From assembly GCA_964582415.1 (NCBI GenBank), contig CAZOSF010000007.1:1-54691 (forward strand): a stretch of DNA of 54,691 nt, in the 5' to 3' direction. Under the pieces are notes generated by a model, which saw only the letters and a list, made by a program, of their open reading frames with translations, did not search any database and was not told the DNA's origin. The stretch comes from CAZOSF01 sp964582415. Its GTDB lineage: Bacteria > Bacteroidota > Bacteroidia > Flavobacteriales > Flavobacteriaceae. Position 1 is the stretch's first letter; each line of letters starts with the position of its first letter. Made by a program: the position numbers and the translations under genes. Below, in pieces: positions 1 through 8,764 of this stretch.

Positions 1-20
1 CTGAATCGCCGCCTTCTTCG

Positions 21-53
21 AAGGGACATCCATCAATGGGTGTCCCTTTTTTT
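21..53 (+). terminator. Rho-independent terminator of a gene upstream of the window
   Basis: An 8-bp stem (AAGGGACA / TGTCCCTT) is extended by T-G, C-G and C-G pairs around an ATCAAT loop, and a run of T follows. It lies before the first gene here, so it probably ends a gene just left of the window on the + strand. Confidence 0.75.
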
Positions 54-87
54 ATACCAAAAATTAAATACTTTCGTTACACTAATT

Positions 88-708
88 ATGTACACAAAAA
101 AGGAAGAACAATGGAATGTCATTACCCATGCTATGGGTATCGGTTTATCAATCATGGCGTTGGTACTTCTTTTAATTTTTGACGGAGGTAAATCGCCTTA
201 TAGCACACTTGGGATTCTGCTATACTCTGTTTCCATGCTCTTTTTGTATTCGGCTTCAACGCTTTACCATGCCATAAGCCACTTGAGATGGAAACATCTC
301 CTTCGTAAATTTGACCATATTGGAATTTACTTTCTGATTGCTGGTACATATACCCCTGTAGCACTCATCTCCTTGGTGCATAGAACTGGCTGGTGGTTAT
401 TCTGGATTGTGTGGGGCATAGCAGCACTTGGAACAATCAAAAAGATATTCTTTACAGGGAAATTTGAAAAGCTTTCCTTAATCCTATACTTGGCGATGGG
501 TTGGCTAATTGTATTTGATATTCAGAATGTCTGGGAGATTCAATCGGCTCTCGGGCTCTCCCTTTTGGCATTAGGTGGACTTTTCTATACGGCCGGAACC
601 TTTTTCTACGTTAAGGAAAACATACCTTATAATCACGCCATATGGCACTTATTTGTTCTAGCCGGTAGCGCTTCCCATTTTTGTTTTATTTTCTTCGACG
701 TGATTTAG
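88..708 (+). CDS. trhA: Hemolysin III / TrhA family membrane protein
   Basis: The product is 206 residues if translation starts at the ATG at 88 (MYTKKEEQW); an in-frame ATG at 40 would add 16 residues unlike the family N-terminus. It has about seven hydrophobic helices and the conserved family motifs: NVITHAMG near the N-terminus, STLYHA, FDHIGIY, AGTYTP, and HAIWH...SASHF near the C-terminus. In this (CREST-type) superfamily the conserved His, Asp and Ser residues are thought to form a metal site. Bacterial members are annotated as hemolysin III or as membrane-homeostasis factor TrhA; real haemolytic activity is not implied. Its stop overlaps that of the convergent DUF4268 gene by 4 bases. 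Confidence 0.85.
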   Translation: MYTKKEEQWNVITHAMGIGLSIMALVLLLIFDGGKSPYSTLGILLYSVSMLFLYSASTLYHAISHLRWKHLLRKFDHIGIYFLIAGTYTPVALISLVHRTGWWLFWIVWGIAALGTIKKIFFTGKFEKLSLILYLAMGWLIVFDIQNVWEIQSALGLSLLALGGLFYTAGTFFYVKENIPYNHAIWHLFVLAGSASHFCFIFFDVI

Positions 709-1130
709 GACTTAATATAATCTTCAAAATCAAACCAGATGGCCTCTAATTTTTCCATGTTTTCTTTCAGAAATAACATAGTTTGTTGCCAGGTTTGTTT
801 ATTATGTATGCTAACGTCTTTTAGTTCTTTATAAATACAGGCGATTTCCTTGCCGTTCTCCAATTCGAAATGCTGACAAAATTCTATACCCTCAATTTCA
901 GATTCTAAAATAGACCGTAACCCAATCCATTTTTCAAAATAGTGTTGCCTCCATTCAGGATCACTATCTTCTATATCAATAGATACTTTTGCAGATTGCC
1001 GATCGAAATGAAATTTAAAGGAAAGATCTTTAATCTTCGTATTATAGAGTATCCATTTTCGAGGAAAGGATTTTCCAAATGCCGTCCAAAATTCCTGACG
1101 TAACTTCTTCGATTCTTCCTTGGTGAACAT
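705..1130 (-). CDS. DUF4268 domain-containing protein
   Basis: A soluble protein of 141 residues rich in aromatic and charged residues (for example FWTAFGKSFPRKW near the N-terminus and WFDFEDYI at the C-terminus), matching the small stand-alone DUF4268 proteins common in Flavobacteriia. The domain is also found in some nuclease-like proteins, but no catalytic motif is visible here and the function is unknown. Its start codon shares one base with the stop of the upstream ZIP transporter gene (TGATG), so the two are probably translationally coupled. Confidence 0.75.
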   Translation of the reverse strand: MFTKEESKKLRQEFWTAFGKSFPRKWILYNTKIKDLSFKFHFDRQSAKVSIDIEDSDPEWRQHYFEKWIGLRSILESEIEGIEFCQHFELENGKEIACIYKELKDVSIHNKQTWQQTMLFLKENMEKLEAIWFDFEDYIKS

Positions 1131-1795
1131 CAGACGAAATAAGCCAAAGCCACTCCTAATAAAATAGTAAGCAGTTTTTGGAGGTTAAAGCGGTGATTTT
1201 TACTGCTTTCAAAAAGGATAGTGGTAGACACATGCAAAAATACCCCAATTGCAATTGCATTGATAAAATGTAGTTGTGATTGAACGCTCTCGGATGTATT
1301 GGCAATCAAACTGCCTAAGGGGGTCATTAAAGCAAAAAGCAATAAAAAGAGTAGGGTATAGACTGTTTTTAATTTTGCTTTTATAAAATAAATTGACAGA
1401 ATGATGGCTATGGGAATTTTGTGTAAAACAACACCCCATAAAACATGATCATTACTGCTCACTGGAAATCCTTCAACAAAAGCATGGAGCGATAAACTCA
1501 AAAAGAGGAGAACGGGAAATTGCTCTCTATTCTCATGAATGTGAACATGTCCATGTTCTGCACCCTTGGAGAAAAATTCTAGAACCAATTGTAATAAAAT
1601 TCCGAGCATAATGAAGGACCCAACATGATCATTGGGTTCTTCGAATGCCTCTGGGAGCATTTCAAACAAGGTGATGGACAATAAAAAAGCACCACTGAAG
1701 GAAAGAAGATAGGAGACCCATTGCTGTTTTTCAACAAAAAATCTACCAATAACATACCCAAAAACAATGGCTAAAAACGGTAATAGATACGACAT
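1130..1795 (-). CDS. ZIP family divalent metal transporter
   Basis: An inner-membrane protein of 221 residues with about eight hydrophobic segments. A His-rich loop (HGHVHIH, near residue 82) precedes a helix with HAFVEG and the next with HKIP, the two positions that form the metal-binding centre of ZIP transporters. The second motif has Lys where many ZIPs have Glu (HExP), a variation that may affect specificity. The family imports zinc, iron or manganese; the substrate cannot be told from sequence. It is first in a two-gene unit with the DUF4268 gene. Confidence 0.85.
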   Translation of the reverse strand: MSYLLPFLAIVFGYVIGRFFVEKQQWVSYLLSFSGAFLLSITLFEMLPEAFEEPNDHVGSFIMLGILLQLVLEFFSKGAEHGHVHIHENREQFPVLLFLSLSLHAFVEGFPVSSNDHVLWGVVLHKIPIAIILSIYFIKAKLKTVYTLLFLLLFALMTPLGSLIANTSESVQSQLHFINAIAIGVFLHVSTTILFESSKNHRFNLQKLLTILLGVALAYFV

Positions 1796-1810
1796 TCCTT
1801 AGAAAGCTGT

Positions 1811-1838
1811 TTTGAGTTGCTAAAATAGGCTATTTTTG
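1811..1838 (+). promoter_or_regulatory. Bacteroidota-type promoter for the THUMP methyltransferase gene
   Basis: TATTTTTG at 1831-1838 fits the -7 consensus TAnnTTTG exactly. A TTTG lies at 1811-1814, 16 bases upstream, slightly closer than the usual 17-23. The start codon at 1854 would leave a leader of roughly ten bases. Confidence 0.4.
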
Positions 1839-1853
1839 TCACAAGAATAAACA

Positions 1854-3017
1854 ATGAATATGGGGAAAAACTTTAGGATGGTAGCCAAAACCCTGCATGG
1901 GTTGGAAGATTTACTGGAACAGGAACTAAGGGAACTTGGGGCTTCTTCCATTGAAAAGGGGAGAAGAAGTGTTCATTTTGAAGGAGACAAAGGATTTATG
2001 TATAAGGCGAACCTTTGTTGTCGCACCGCTATCAAAATACTAAAGCCAATAACCTCTTTTAATGTCTTCAATGAAGAGGATTTATATCGAAGAATATATG
2101 ATATCCCTTGGGAAAATTATATGGAAGCAGATGGTTCATTAGCGGTGGATGCTTCCGTTTTTTCGAAGACTTTCACACATTCCCAATATATATCCTTAAA
2201 AACCAAAGATGCCATTGTCGATCGATTTCGGGATCGAGCAGGGGTGCGGCCGGATGTTGATTTACGTCATCCCACATTGAGGGTTAATGTGCACATCGAC
2301 AGGAATATTTGTACGGTTTCCCTTGATAGTTCTGGAGAGTCCTTGCATAAAAGAGGTTACAAGATTCAAAGTACACAGGCGCCAATCAACGAAGTGTTGG
2401 CAGCAGGGATGATTATGCTTTCTGGTTGGAAAGGACAATGTGATTTTTTAGATCCGATGTGTGGTAGTGGAACGATATTGACGGAAGCGGCTATGATAGC
2501 GTGTAATATACCACCAAATATCAATAGAGAAGAATTCGGATTTGAGAACTGGCCAGATTTCGATCAGGCCCTGTTCGAAACTATAGAAGAATCTGCCTTG
2601 AAAAGGATAAAGGACTTCCACCATACTATTTTGGGATACGACAATGACCCTATAGCACTTCGGAAAGCGAAGGAAAATATTAAAAGTGCCAATTTACAGG
2701 AGTTCGTAAAAGTAGAACTCCAAGACTTCTTTTCCTCCGAAAAGCCAACAAAAGACTATTGGTACGTGATTTTCAACCCGCCTTATGACGAGCGTTTGAG
2801 TATCGACAATGTGAGTCGGTTTTATGAAACAATCGGAAATACCTTAAAGCGAGGTTACGCTGGTTCTCAGGCCTGGATGATCACTTCCAATATGGAGGCT
2901 TTGAAAAGTGTTGGGCTTCGTCCTTCAAAAAAAATCAAGCTTTTCAATGGAAAACTGGAAAGTAGGTTGGTACAGTATGAATTGTACGAAGGCAGTCGTA
3001 AATCAAGCAAACAATAA
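1854..3017 (+). CDS. THUMP-domain class I SAM-dependent RNA methyltransferase (RlmL/YpsC-like)
   Basis: 387 residues. The N-terminal part (about 1-160) is the ferredoxin-like plus THUMP RNA-binding region and the C-terminal part is a Rossmann methyltransferase. The SAM-binding motif DPMCGSGT is near residue 200, and the N-methyltransferase motif IV NPPYDERL near residue 308. This matches single-domain homologues of E. coli RlmL, which modifies a guanine N2 of 23S rRNA; the exact target base here is inferred by family only. The start at 1854 is supported by the promoter match just upstream, though ATGs at 1860 and 1878 are possible. It converges on DUF6048 with one base between the stops. Confidence 0.88.
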   Translation: MNMGKNFRMVAKTLHGLEDLLEQELRELGASSIEKGRRSVHFEGDKGFMYKANLCCRTAIKILKPITSFNVFNEEDLYRRIYDIPWENYMEADGSLAVDASVFSKTFTHSQYISLKTKDAIVDRFRDRAGVRPDVDLRHPTLRVNVHIDRNICTVSLDSSGESLHKRGYKIQSTQAPINEVLAAGMIMLSGWKGQCDFLDPMCGSGTILTEAAMIACNIPPNINREEFGFENWPDFDQALFETIEESALKRIKDFHHTILGYDNDPIALRKAKENIKSANLQEFVKVELQDFFSSEKPTKDYWYVIFNPPYDERLSIDNVSRFYETIGNTLKRGYAGSQAWMITSNMEALKSVGLRPSKKIKLFNGKLESRLVQYELYEGSRKSSKQ

Positions 3018-3018
3018 G

Positions 3019-3714
3019 TTAGCGTTTCAGAATCGGGATTAGGTAGGTGAGTGTATATCCATAGCCTACTCCAAAATCACTGTAATCATTGGTGCGATTA
3101 AACCCGGGAATAATTAAGTTATCAAAATTATCCGGCTTCTTTTCACTCATCAAATACTTTAACTGAACATTCAGGGATAAGTATAAATTGCTAAAAACTT
3201 CCGTTTTTATTCCTAATATTAATTCTGCCCAACTAGCATTCAAACCTTTATATTCTATTGGGTCGGTACGAGTATCAGCTGGGAAGGTAGTATCCGTAGT
3301 GTAAATGGAGTATTCAGTTAATTCTTGAGAGAAACTGGCTAAACCATAACGTAAGCCTGCAATGATGGCATTGTTCATTCCAATCCAATTGCGATACGCA
3401 TTAAAATCGCCTCCTAATTTTATGTAGCTTCCACTGGCGGTGGACTTGAGCCCGTCTTTATCCCAATCCCTATCCTCGAATCCAATTTCCGCGGCAACAT
3501 AGAATTGCTTTGCAAATCTCAAATCACCTACGATTTCGAAGCCGCTATAACCAGACTCAAAAGCGGTTCGCGCCAATTTTGATAAGTCACCACCGAAACG
3601 AAGTCCATACTTTTCGGTTTTTACCTGAAGGCTATCCTGTGCTTCCTGGGCCGAAACAGCAAAGGAGGCACAGATAAGACTAATGAAAAATAGTAATATG
3701 CGCTTCGTTTTCAT
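3019..3714 (-). CDS. DUF6048 family outer-membrane beta-barrel-like protein
   Basis: 231 residues with a signal peptide (MKTKRILLFF...SAQ). The rest alternates hydrophobic and polar residues with many aromatic ends, as in a small outer-membrane beta barrel, and ends in strand-like sequence YGYTLTYLIPILKR. It is the last gene of the rlmD-DUF6452-DUF6048 operon and overlaps the DUF6452 gene by 35 bases, so translational coupling is likely. The function is unknown. The pairing of these two families behind rlmD is, to my knowledge, recurrent in Flavobacteriia. Confidence 0.8.
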   Translation of the reverse strand: MKTKRILLFFISLICASFAVSAQEAQDSLQVKTEKYGLRFGGDLSKLARTAFESGYSGFEIVGDLRFAKQFYVAAEIGFEDRDWDKDGLKSTASGSYIKLGGDFNAYRNWIGMNNAIIAGLRYGLASFSQELTEYSIYTTDTTFPADTRTDPIEYKGLNASWAELILGIKTEVFSNLYLSLNVQLKYLMSEKKPDNFDNLIIPGFNRTNDYSDFGVGYGYTLTYLIPILKR

Positions 3715-4171
3715 TTTCTACTACAGGATTTATTACTTCGGTATCTAAAATCCAATTATCAGTATCATCACTAATGGAGATAAGGACGTTGTTATAAACC
3801 ATTTTAAAAGAACAAGCCCGATTTAGATACACTTCTTCTCTATCATAAGTAAAGGACACTATGTCTGTATTCTTGTTGATTTCATCACTACCGTTTAATG
3901 TTAATAAAAGAGAAGTGAGGTCTGCCTCGGTTGTAAGAGGAACAGCCACAATCGTATCATTTACTGAAGCGGCGATTTCAGTGCTGTCCATATTGTTTAC
4001 TCGAATTCTCAAGTCTTGAACTGCTTTAGCAGTTAATCGGTCGGTAATGTCTCTAAATTCAATTACCAATAACGAGGTGGTTTGTGTTGTTTCCGAACAT
4101 AGGTCATCTTTGGTACAGCCACCAAAGAGGAGCAGAATGGATAAAAGAATAAAGTAGGTTCTGATCAACAA
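3680..4171 (-). CDS. DUF6452 family lipoprotein
   Basis: 163 residues starting MLIRTYFILL with a lipobox ending at Cys19 (LLFGGC), so it is a predicted lipoprotein. A second Cys follows soon after (DDLC). The mature part is predicted beta-rich with acidic residues. It starts three bases after the rlmD stop and overlaps DUF6048 downstream. A lipoprotein encoded with a predicted beta barrel suggests that the two act together in the outer membrane; this is inference. No catalytic motif is visible. Confidence 0.78.
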   Translation of the reverse strand: MLIRTYFILLSILLLFGGCTKDDLCSETTQTTSLLVIEFRDITDRLTAKAVQDLRIRVNNMDSTEIAASVNDTIVAVPLTTEADLTSLLLTLNGSDEINKNTDIVSFTYDREEVYLNRACSFKMVYNNVLISISDDTDNWILDTEVINPVVENENEAHITIFH

Positions 4172-4174
4172 GGA

Positions 4175-5584
4175 TTATCTTTTTTCCAAAAGTACGACAT
4201 TTTCTACATGATGAGTCTGAGGAAACATGTCCACGGGTTGTACGCGTGTAATTTTATAAACATCCTTCATCATTGCCAAGTCTCTTGCCTGTGTCGCGCT
4301 ATTACAACTTACATAGACAATTCGATTAGGTGCTAACTCCAATAACTGATTTACCACATCTTTGTGCATACCATCTCTTGGGGGATCGGTAATTACTACG
4401 TCAGGTTGACCATAGGTTTCGATGAACGATGGATTGAATACATGTTTCATGTCACCGACAAGAAATGAAACATTTTCTATTTTATTCAAAGAGGCATTTT
4501 CTTTGGCAGCCTCAATAGCTTCTGGGACAGCTTCAACACCAACTACTTGCTTGGCACTTTTAGCAATAAACTGGGCAATGGTTCCAGTTCCTGTATATAA
4601 ATCAAACACCAATTCATGACCTTTTAAGTCAGCAAAATCACGTGTTATCTTATAAAGCTCGTAGGCTTGGGCACTATTGGTTTGATAAAAGGATTTAGCA
4701 TTAATCTTAAAGCGAAGTCCTTCCATTTCCTCGAAGATATGGTCCCTTCCTTTGTAGCAAATAACCTCTTGGTCGTAAATGGTATCATTTGCCTTCGAAT
4801 TAATGACATAAAGGAGGGAGGTGATAGCATCAAACTCCTCCCAGATAGCATCCAGCAATTCCTCCAGCTTGTGTCCTTCGTCACTAAAAAACTGAAGTAA
4901 CACCATGATTTCTCCGGTACTGCTGGTACGAATCATTAATGTGCGCAAAGCGCCTGTCTGGTTTCGCGTATTAAAAAAGGGAAGCCCAAGCGCCTGACCA
5001 ATATCTTTTATGAAATTCCGAATGGCATTGCTAGGATCTTTCTGTAAATAACATTTGTCGATATCCAAAATTTTGTCCCACATCCCAGGGATATGGAACC
5101 CAAGAGCGTTACGATTATCGATAGGAACTTCGGATTCAATTTGCTCACGGGTCAGCCATTTCGAATCGCTGAAAGAAAACTCCATTTTATTTCGATAGAA
5201 ATATGGATTTTCGCATCCGAGGATAGGGGTGACTTCTGGTAAATCCAATCCGCCCAATCTTCTCAGGTTATTTTCAACTTCTTTTTGTTTAAAATAAAGT
5301 TGATGTTCATAATCCATATTTTGCCATTTACAACCACCGCATGTTCCAAAATGTGAACATAGGGGAGTTGTTCTTCTATCTGAGAGCTTTGTAAATTTAG
5401 TGGCTGTTCCTTCGTAAAATGCTCTTTTCCTTTTAGTGGTTTGAACCGTTACCACATCTCCAGGAACGGCATTATTGATAAAAACGACACGACCATCTGG
5501 AGCTTTTGCTACAGCCTTGCCTTTAGCCCCTGCATCAATGACTTCCAGATTTTCAAGGATTATTCTTTTGTTTCTACTTCCCAT
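4175..5584 (-). CDS. rlmD: 23S rRNA (uracil-C5)-methyltransferase RlmD
   Basis: 469 residues. It has an N-terminal TRAM-like beta barrel, then a Cys cluster CSHFGTCGGC that with a later Cys (DKCYLQ) would bind a 4Fe-4S cluster, then a class I methyltransferase domain with FDLYTGTGTIAQF, DPPRDGM and the catalytic cysteine in YVSCNSAT (Cys427). RlmD/RumA methylates U1939 of 23S rRNA (E. coli numbering); in Bacteroidota one enzyme may serve more than one uracil, which sequence cannot settle. It is first in an operon with two envelope genes of unknown function. Confidence 0.93.
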   Translation of the reverse strand: MGSRNKRIILENLEVIDAGAKGKAVAKAPDGRVVFINNAVPGDVVTVQTTKRKRAFYEGTATKFTKLSDRRTTPLCSHFGTCGGCKWQNMDYEHQLYFKQKEVENNLRRLGGLDLPEVTPILGCENPYFYRNKMEFSFSDSKWLTREQIESEVPIDNRNALGFHIPGMWDKILDIDKCYLQKDPSNAIRNFIKDIGQALGLPFFNTRNQTGALRTLMIRTSSTGEIMVLLQFFSDEGHKLEELLDAIWEEFDAITSLLYVINSKANDTIYDQEVICYKGRDHIFEEMEGLRFKINAKSFYQTNSAQAYELYKITRDFADLKGHELVFDLYTGTGTIAQFIAKSAKQVVGVEAVPEAIEAAKENASLNKIENVSFLVGDMKHVFNPSFIETYGQPDVVITDPPRDGMHKDVVNQLLELAPNRIVYVSCNSATQARDLAMMKDVYKITRVQPVDMFPQTHHVENVVLLEKR

Positions 5585-5719
5585 AGGCGCAAAAGTACTC
5601 AGTTTCCCTTAAAAATATAGACGCTTTTTCGTAATTTGCAGTCCAAGGATGATTTCTCTCCTAGCCCTTCTTCGGACAAGTAGGAATTGTAATTGTGATA
5701 CCATTAAAATCATATTAGC

Positions 5720-7000
5720 ATGTCGGTTATAGAAAAATCACCAAGCAAGGTGGCTATTGAACTGGAAGATAAATACGGAGCTCATAATTATCACCCATTA
5801 CCTGTTGTTTTGACAAAGGGTGAGGGCGTATTTGTTTGGGATGTGGAAGGAAAGAAATACTACGATTTCCTATCGGCCTATTCGGCCGTTAACCAAGGCC
5901 ATTGTCATCCAAAGATTGTTAATGCGTTAACAGAACAAGCACAAAAGCTTACGCTCACTTCACGTGCTTTTTACAACGATATGTTGGGTAAGTATGAAAA
6001 ATACGCTTCTGAATTTTTTGGATTCGACAAGTTGCTCCCTATGAATACAGGGGCAGAAGCTGTTGAAACGGCATTAAAGATTTGTAGAAGATGGGCGTAT
6101 CAGGTGAAAGGAATCGATGAAAATGAAGCTGAAATCGTTGTATGCTCCAATAACTTTCACGGAAGGACTACCACCATTATCTCATTTTCCAACGACCCTG
6201 TGGCCCGCAAAAATTTTGGTCCTTACACCAAGGGATTTATTAAAGTGGCATATGATGACATAGAAGCACTGGAGCATGCCTTCAAGGAACATTCAAATAT
6301 TGCAGGTTTCCTTGTGGAGCCGATTCAGGGAGAAGCTGGGGTCTATGTGCCTCAGGAAGATTATTTAAAAAGAGCTAAGGCACTTTGTGAGAAATACAAT
6401 ATTTTATTCATTGCTGATGAAGTACAGACAGGCATTGCAAGAACAGGAAGGTTGCTTGCTACTTGTGGTAATTGTTCTTGTCAAGATAAGAACTGTAGTG
6501 GGGAACCTGAGGTTAAACCCGATATTTTGATTCTTGGAAAAGCACTGAGTGGAGGGGTATACCCGGTTTCGGCTGTTTTGGCCAACGATACCATAATGAA
6601 GGTGATTACTCCAGGTTCACATGGTTCTACTTTTGGCGGAAATCCAATAGCAGCTGCTGTTGCTATGGCGGCTTTGGATGTGGTTAAAGAAGAACGATTG
6701 GCAGAAAATGCCGATCGACTCGGGAAAATCTTTAGGGATGAACTGAATTCATATATTGAAAATAGTGTCATCGTTCAAAAGGTAAGAGGAAAAGGGTTGC
6801 TGAATGCCATTGTAATCAACGATTCTGAAGATGGCGATACCGCTTGGAATATTTGTCTGCGATTACGAGATAACGGATTATTGGCCAAGCCAACCCATGG
6901 CAACATCATTCGCTTTGCGCCTCCTCTTGTTATGACAGAAGAACAACTTCTGGATTGCGTATCTATTATCAAAAAGACTTTGGAAGAGTTTGAGAAATAA
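5720..7000 (+). CDS. rocD: Ornithine--oxo-acid transaminase
   Basis: 426 residues, a fold-type I PLP enzyme of class III aminotransferases. It transfers the delta-amino group of ornithine to 2-oxoglutarate to give glutamate semialdehyde (arginine/proline metabolism, cytosol). Visible features are NTGAEAVETALK (PLP-phosphate binding), IADEVQTG, and the Schiff-base Lys274 in ILGKALSGG. Between IADEVQTG and Lys274 lies a short Cys-rich insertion (Cys249, 252, 254, 259: CGNCSCQDKNC) absent from classical OATs. It is flanked by convergent DUF2752 nine bases downstream. Confidence 0.93.
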   Translation: MSVIEKSPSKVAIELEDKYGAHNYHPLPVVLTKGEGVFVWDVEGKKYYDFLSAYSAVNQGHCHPKIVNALTEQAQKLTLTSRAFYNDMLGKYEKYASEFFGFDKLLPMNTGAEAVETALKICRRWAYQVKGIDENEAEIVVCSNNFHGRTTTIISFSNDPVARKNFGPYTKGFIKVAYDDIEALEHAFKEHSNIAGFLVEPIQGEAGVYVPQEDYLKRAKALCEKYNILFIADEVQTGIARTGRLLATCGNCSCQDKNCSGEPEVKPDILILGKALSGGVYPVSAVLANDTIMKVITPGSHGSTFGGNPIAAAVAMAALDVVKEERLAENADRLGKIFRDELNSYIENSVIVQKVRGKGLLNAIVINDSEDGDTAWNICLRLRDNGLLAKPTHGNIIRFAPPLVMTEEQLLDCVSIIKKTLEEFEK

Positions 7001-7009
7001 GGAGCGCCT

Positions 7010-7411
7010 TTAGGGGGCTAAGTAATTAAAGGGCTCGAACGGCAAGTTTCTCAAAATCCAGAATATAATGACTATCCCAAGTATTACTAAAGGAAAATAG
7101 GATTCGTAGATGATATTGCGTATTTCTTTGGAAGTAACTTTGTTGTAAAGTGAAATAATCCAATGGTATCCCACGATCATTCCCATGGGAACAAAAAGAG
7201 CATTATATCCAAACGCCTTTTGGATATCAAGATGAAGTAGATTATGGAACGCTCTTTGACTTCCGCAACCAGGACAGTAAAGCCCGGTTAAGCTATGAAA
7301 GGGACAAGAGGGGAAAAGATAGTTTTCAGTAGGATCAAAGATGAAGTAAACGGCAACTAAGGCCGCTGCAACACCGAAATAAATCCATAGGGTCGTTTTC
7401 CCCGTTGTCAT
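7010..7411 (-). CDS. DUF2752 domain-containing membrane protein
   Basis: 133 residues with three or four hydrophobic helices. The family signature is CPFHSLTGLYCPGCGSQRA (residues about 36-54), with the CPGCG and Arg typical of DUF2752. The function is unknown. It begins 14 bases after the CD225-family gene, so the two are probably co-transcribed; this pairing is common in Bacteroidota. Confidence 0.85.
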   Translation of the reverse strand: MTTGKTTLWIYFGVAAALVAVYFIFDPTENYLFPSCPFHSLTGLYCPGCGSQRAFHNLLHLDIQKAFGYNALFVPMGMIVGYHWIISLYNKVTSKEIRNIIYESYFPLVILGIVIIFWILRNLPFEPFNYLAP

Positions 7412-7425
7412 GTAACGCTATTTAA

Positions 7426-7692
7426 TTATTGGTTAAGCACACCAGTTGCTACTCCAGCCATAACTAGAATAAAATACGCTACGCCAATAAGGGCTCCGAT
7501 AATAAATCCCCAAAGGGTCCATTTTTTTGCATTTTTTGAAGCTTCCATTGCAGCTTCATAATTTCCAGCATTATACTCTGAATTTACTTTGGAGGCGTTT
7601 ACAATACCGATAATTCCAAATATCAAGCAGCAAAAGATTGTCACCAAAATGGATTCTACAAGGTAGTTTTTTGGTTTAGCGGGTGTTTCCAT
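7426..7692 (-). CDS. CD225/dispanin family small membrane protein
   Basis: 88 residues from the ATG at 7692 (METPAKPKNYL); the in-frame ATG at 7743 would add 17 residues that overlap the terminator and is unlikely. The pattern is the CD225 one: a cytosolic N-terminus, a first membrane segment with Cys-Cys (VTIFCCLIFGIIGIVNA), a linker with YEAAMEASKNAKKW, and a second membrane segment. Bacterial members are of unknown function; they are distant relatives of eukaryotic IFITM/dispanin proteins. First gene of a pair with DUF2752. Confidence 0.82.
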   Translation of the reverse strand: METPAKPKNYLVESILVTIFCCLIFGIIGIVNASKVNSEYNAGNYEAAMEASKNAKKWTLWGFIIGALIGVAYFILVMAGVATGVLNQ

Positions 7693-7741
7693 GATTAGTG
7701 TGATTAGTTGATTATAAAAATAAATATAAGTGATTTGCAAC

Positions 7742-7769
7742 AAAAAAGGCTATCCGTAGATAGCCTTTT
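7742..7769 (-). terminator. Terminator of the T9SS cargo gene
   Basis: An 11-bp perfect stem AAAAGGCTATC / GATAGCCTTTT with loop CGTA. On the minus strand it is followed by T6, and it lies just after the stop of the 7787-8764 gene. Confidence 0.85.
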
Positions 7770-7786
7770 CAAATGTTGTAATATGA

Positions 7787-8764
7787 TTATTTGTTGGTCA
7801 CACTAATTTTGTGTGTGATAGTTCCGTGATCGGAGGTCGTTAGTCTTACAAGGTAAACACCATCACTAAACTGACTGGTGGGGAAGGTAAAGTTTGTTTG
7901 GGTACCTAGGTTGGCCCCACTATAAACAAGCTTTCCGGCCATATCAAAAATCTGAGCATCCTTAATATCGTAGCCTTCCGGGTTGGTAACTTCCAATTGT
8001 CGGTTAGGATTGTCTTGGAAGAATTTTACAGTAACTTTGGCCTCGTCCTCCAGACTCGCGAAGGAAACAGCAGTGTCCCTTGGATCTTGGAAAACAATAA
8101 AGAAACGCTTTTCATAGACACCAGGATTCAATAACTTACTCGCTTTGTGTCCATAAGAAATTTCCTGATACGTTTTCGCTACACGGTCGAATAGATATAC
8201 TTTCTCGGTAAAATTTACTGCCGTGATTACTTCCAATTCTACATTTTGTTGAGATTCGTTCACTTCAATCGTTACTGGAATCATTTTATCCAATGCAAAA
8301 GGTTGAGTTGAAATAACAAAAGGTTTGATTTCCTCATCACTCATGTTAACCGGGAAAAAGATTTCGGAAGGGGCATCCATCGGACTCATTCCGTCGAAAC
8401 CTCTATCGTATCCATCAGTAGCATGATCTGAGAAAGCCAATAAGATTTGACGAACATGAGATTCCACAAAATAAGTATTGATACGAATATGTGGAATCGC
8501 ATCTGGATTGGTTTCATTGTATCCATCCGACATGATNNNNNNNNNNNNNNNNNNNNNNNNNNNNNNNNNNNNNNNNNNNNNNNNNNNNNNNNNNNNNNNN
8601 NNNNNNNNNNNNNNNNNNNNNNNNNNNNNNNNNNNNAACAGAACCTCATCCTTGACATAAATATAGCTATCCTCGGATGTGCTTGGGTTTGGGCGCACAT
8701 ACAATTGAGCTAGAACCGAAGGTATAGCACAAAAAAATGCAGCTAAAAGTAGTAGGTTTTTCAT
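7787..8764 (-). CDS. T9SS type A sorting-domain protein, interrupted by an assembly gap
   Basis: The N-terminal piece has a signal peptide (MKNLLLLAAFFC...LAQ) followed by LYVRPNPSTSEDSYIYVKDEVL, a start typical of large flavobacterial cell-surface proteins. The C-terminal piece (about 250 residues) ends with a T9SS type A domain: IFDMAGKLVYSG, SDGVYLVRL and a Lys-rich end (HKISVTNK). It should therefore be exported by T9SS to the cell surface or medium. The 100-N run at 8537-8636 separates the pieces; relatives are usually much longer, so most of the middle is probably missing. No catalytic domain is visible in what remains. Confidence 0.8.
   Translation of the reverse strand: MKNLLLLAAFFCAIPSVLAQLYVRPNPSTSEDSYIYVKDEVLXXXXXXXXXXXXXXXXXXXXXXXXXXXXXXXXXXIMSDGYNETNPDAIPHIRINTYFVESHVRQILLAFSDHATDGYDRGFDGMSPMDAPSEIFFPVNMSDEEIKPFVISTQPFALDKMIPVTIEVNESQQNVELEVITAVNFTEKVYLFDRVAKTYQEISYGHKASKLLNPGVYEKRFFIVFQDPRDTAVSFASLEDEAKVTVKFFQDNPNRQLEVTNPEGYDIKDAQIFDMAGKLVYSGANLGTQTNFTFPTSQFSDGVYLVRLTTSDHGTITHKISVTNK
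8537..8636. other. Assembly gap (100 N)
   Basis: Exactly 100 N, the usual placeholder for a gap of unknown length. It interrupts the T9SS cargo gene 7787-8764. Confidence 0.95.

Noticed and set aside
5590..5597. CAAAAGTA as a minus-strand TAnnTTTG promoter for rlmD
   Set aside because: It is an exact motif match but its transcription start would fall at the start codon, and no -33 box is present.
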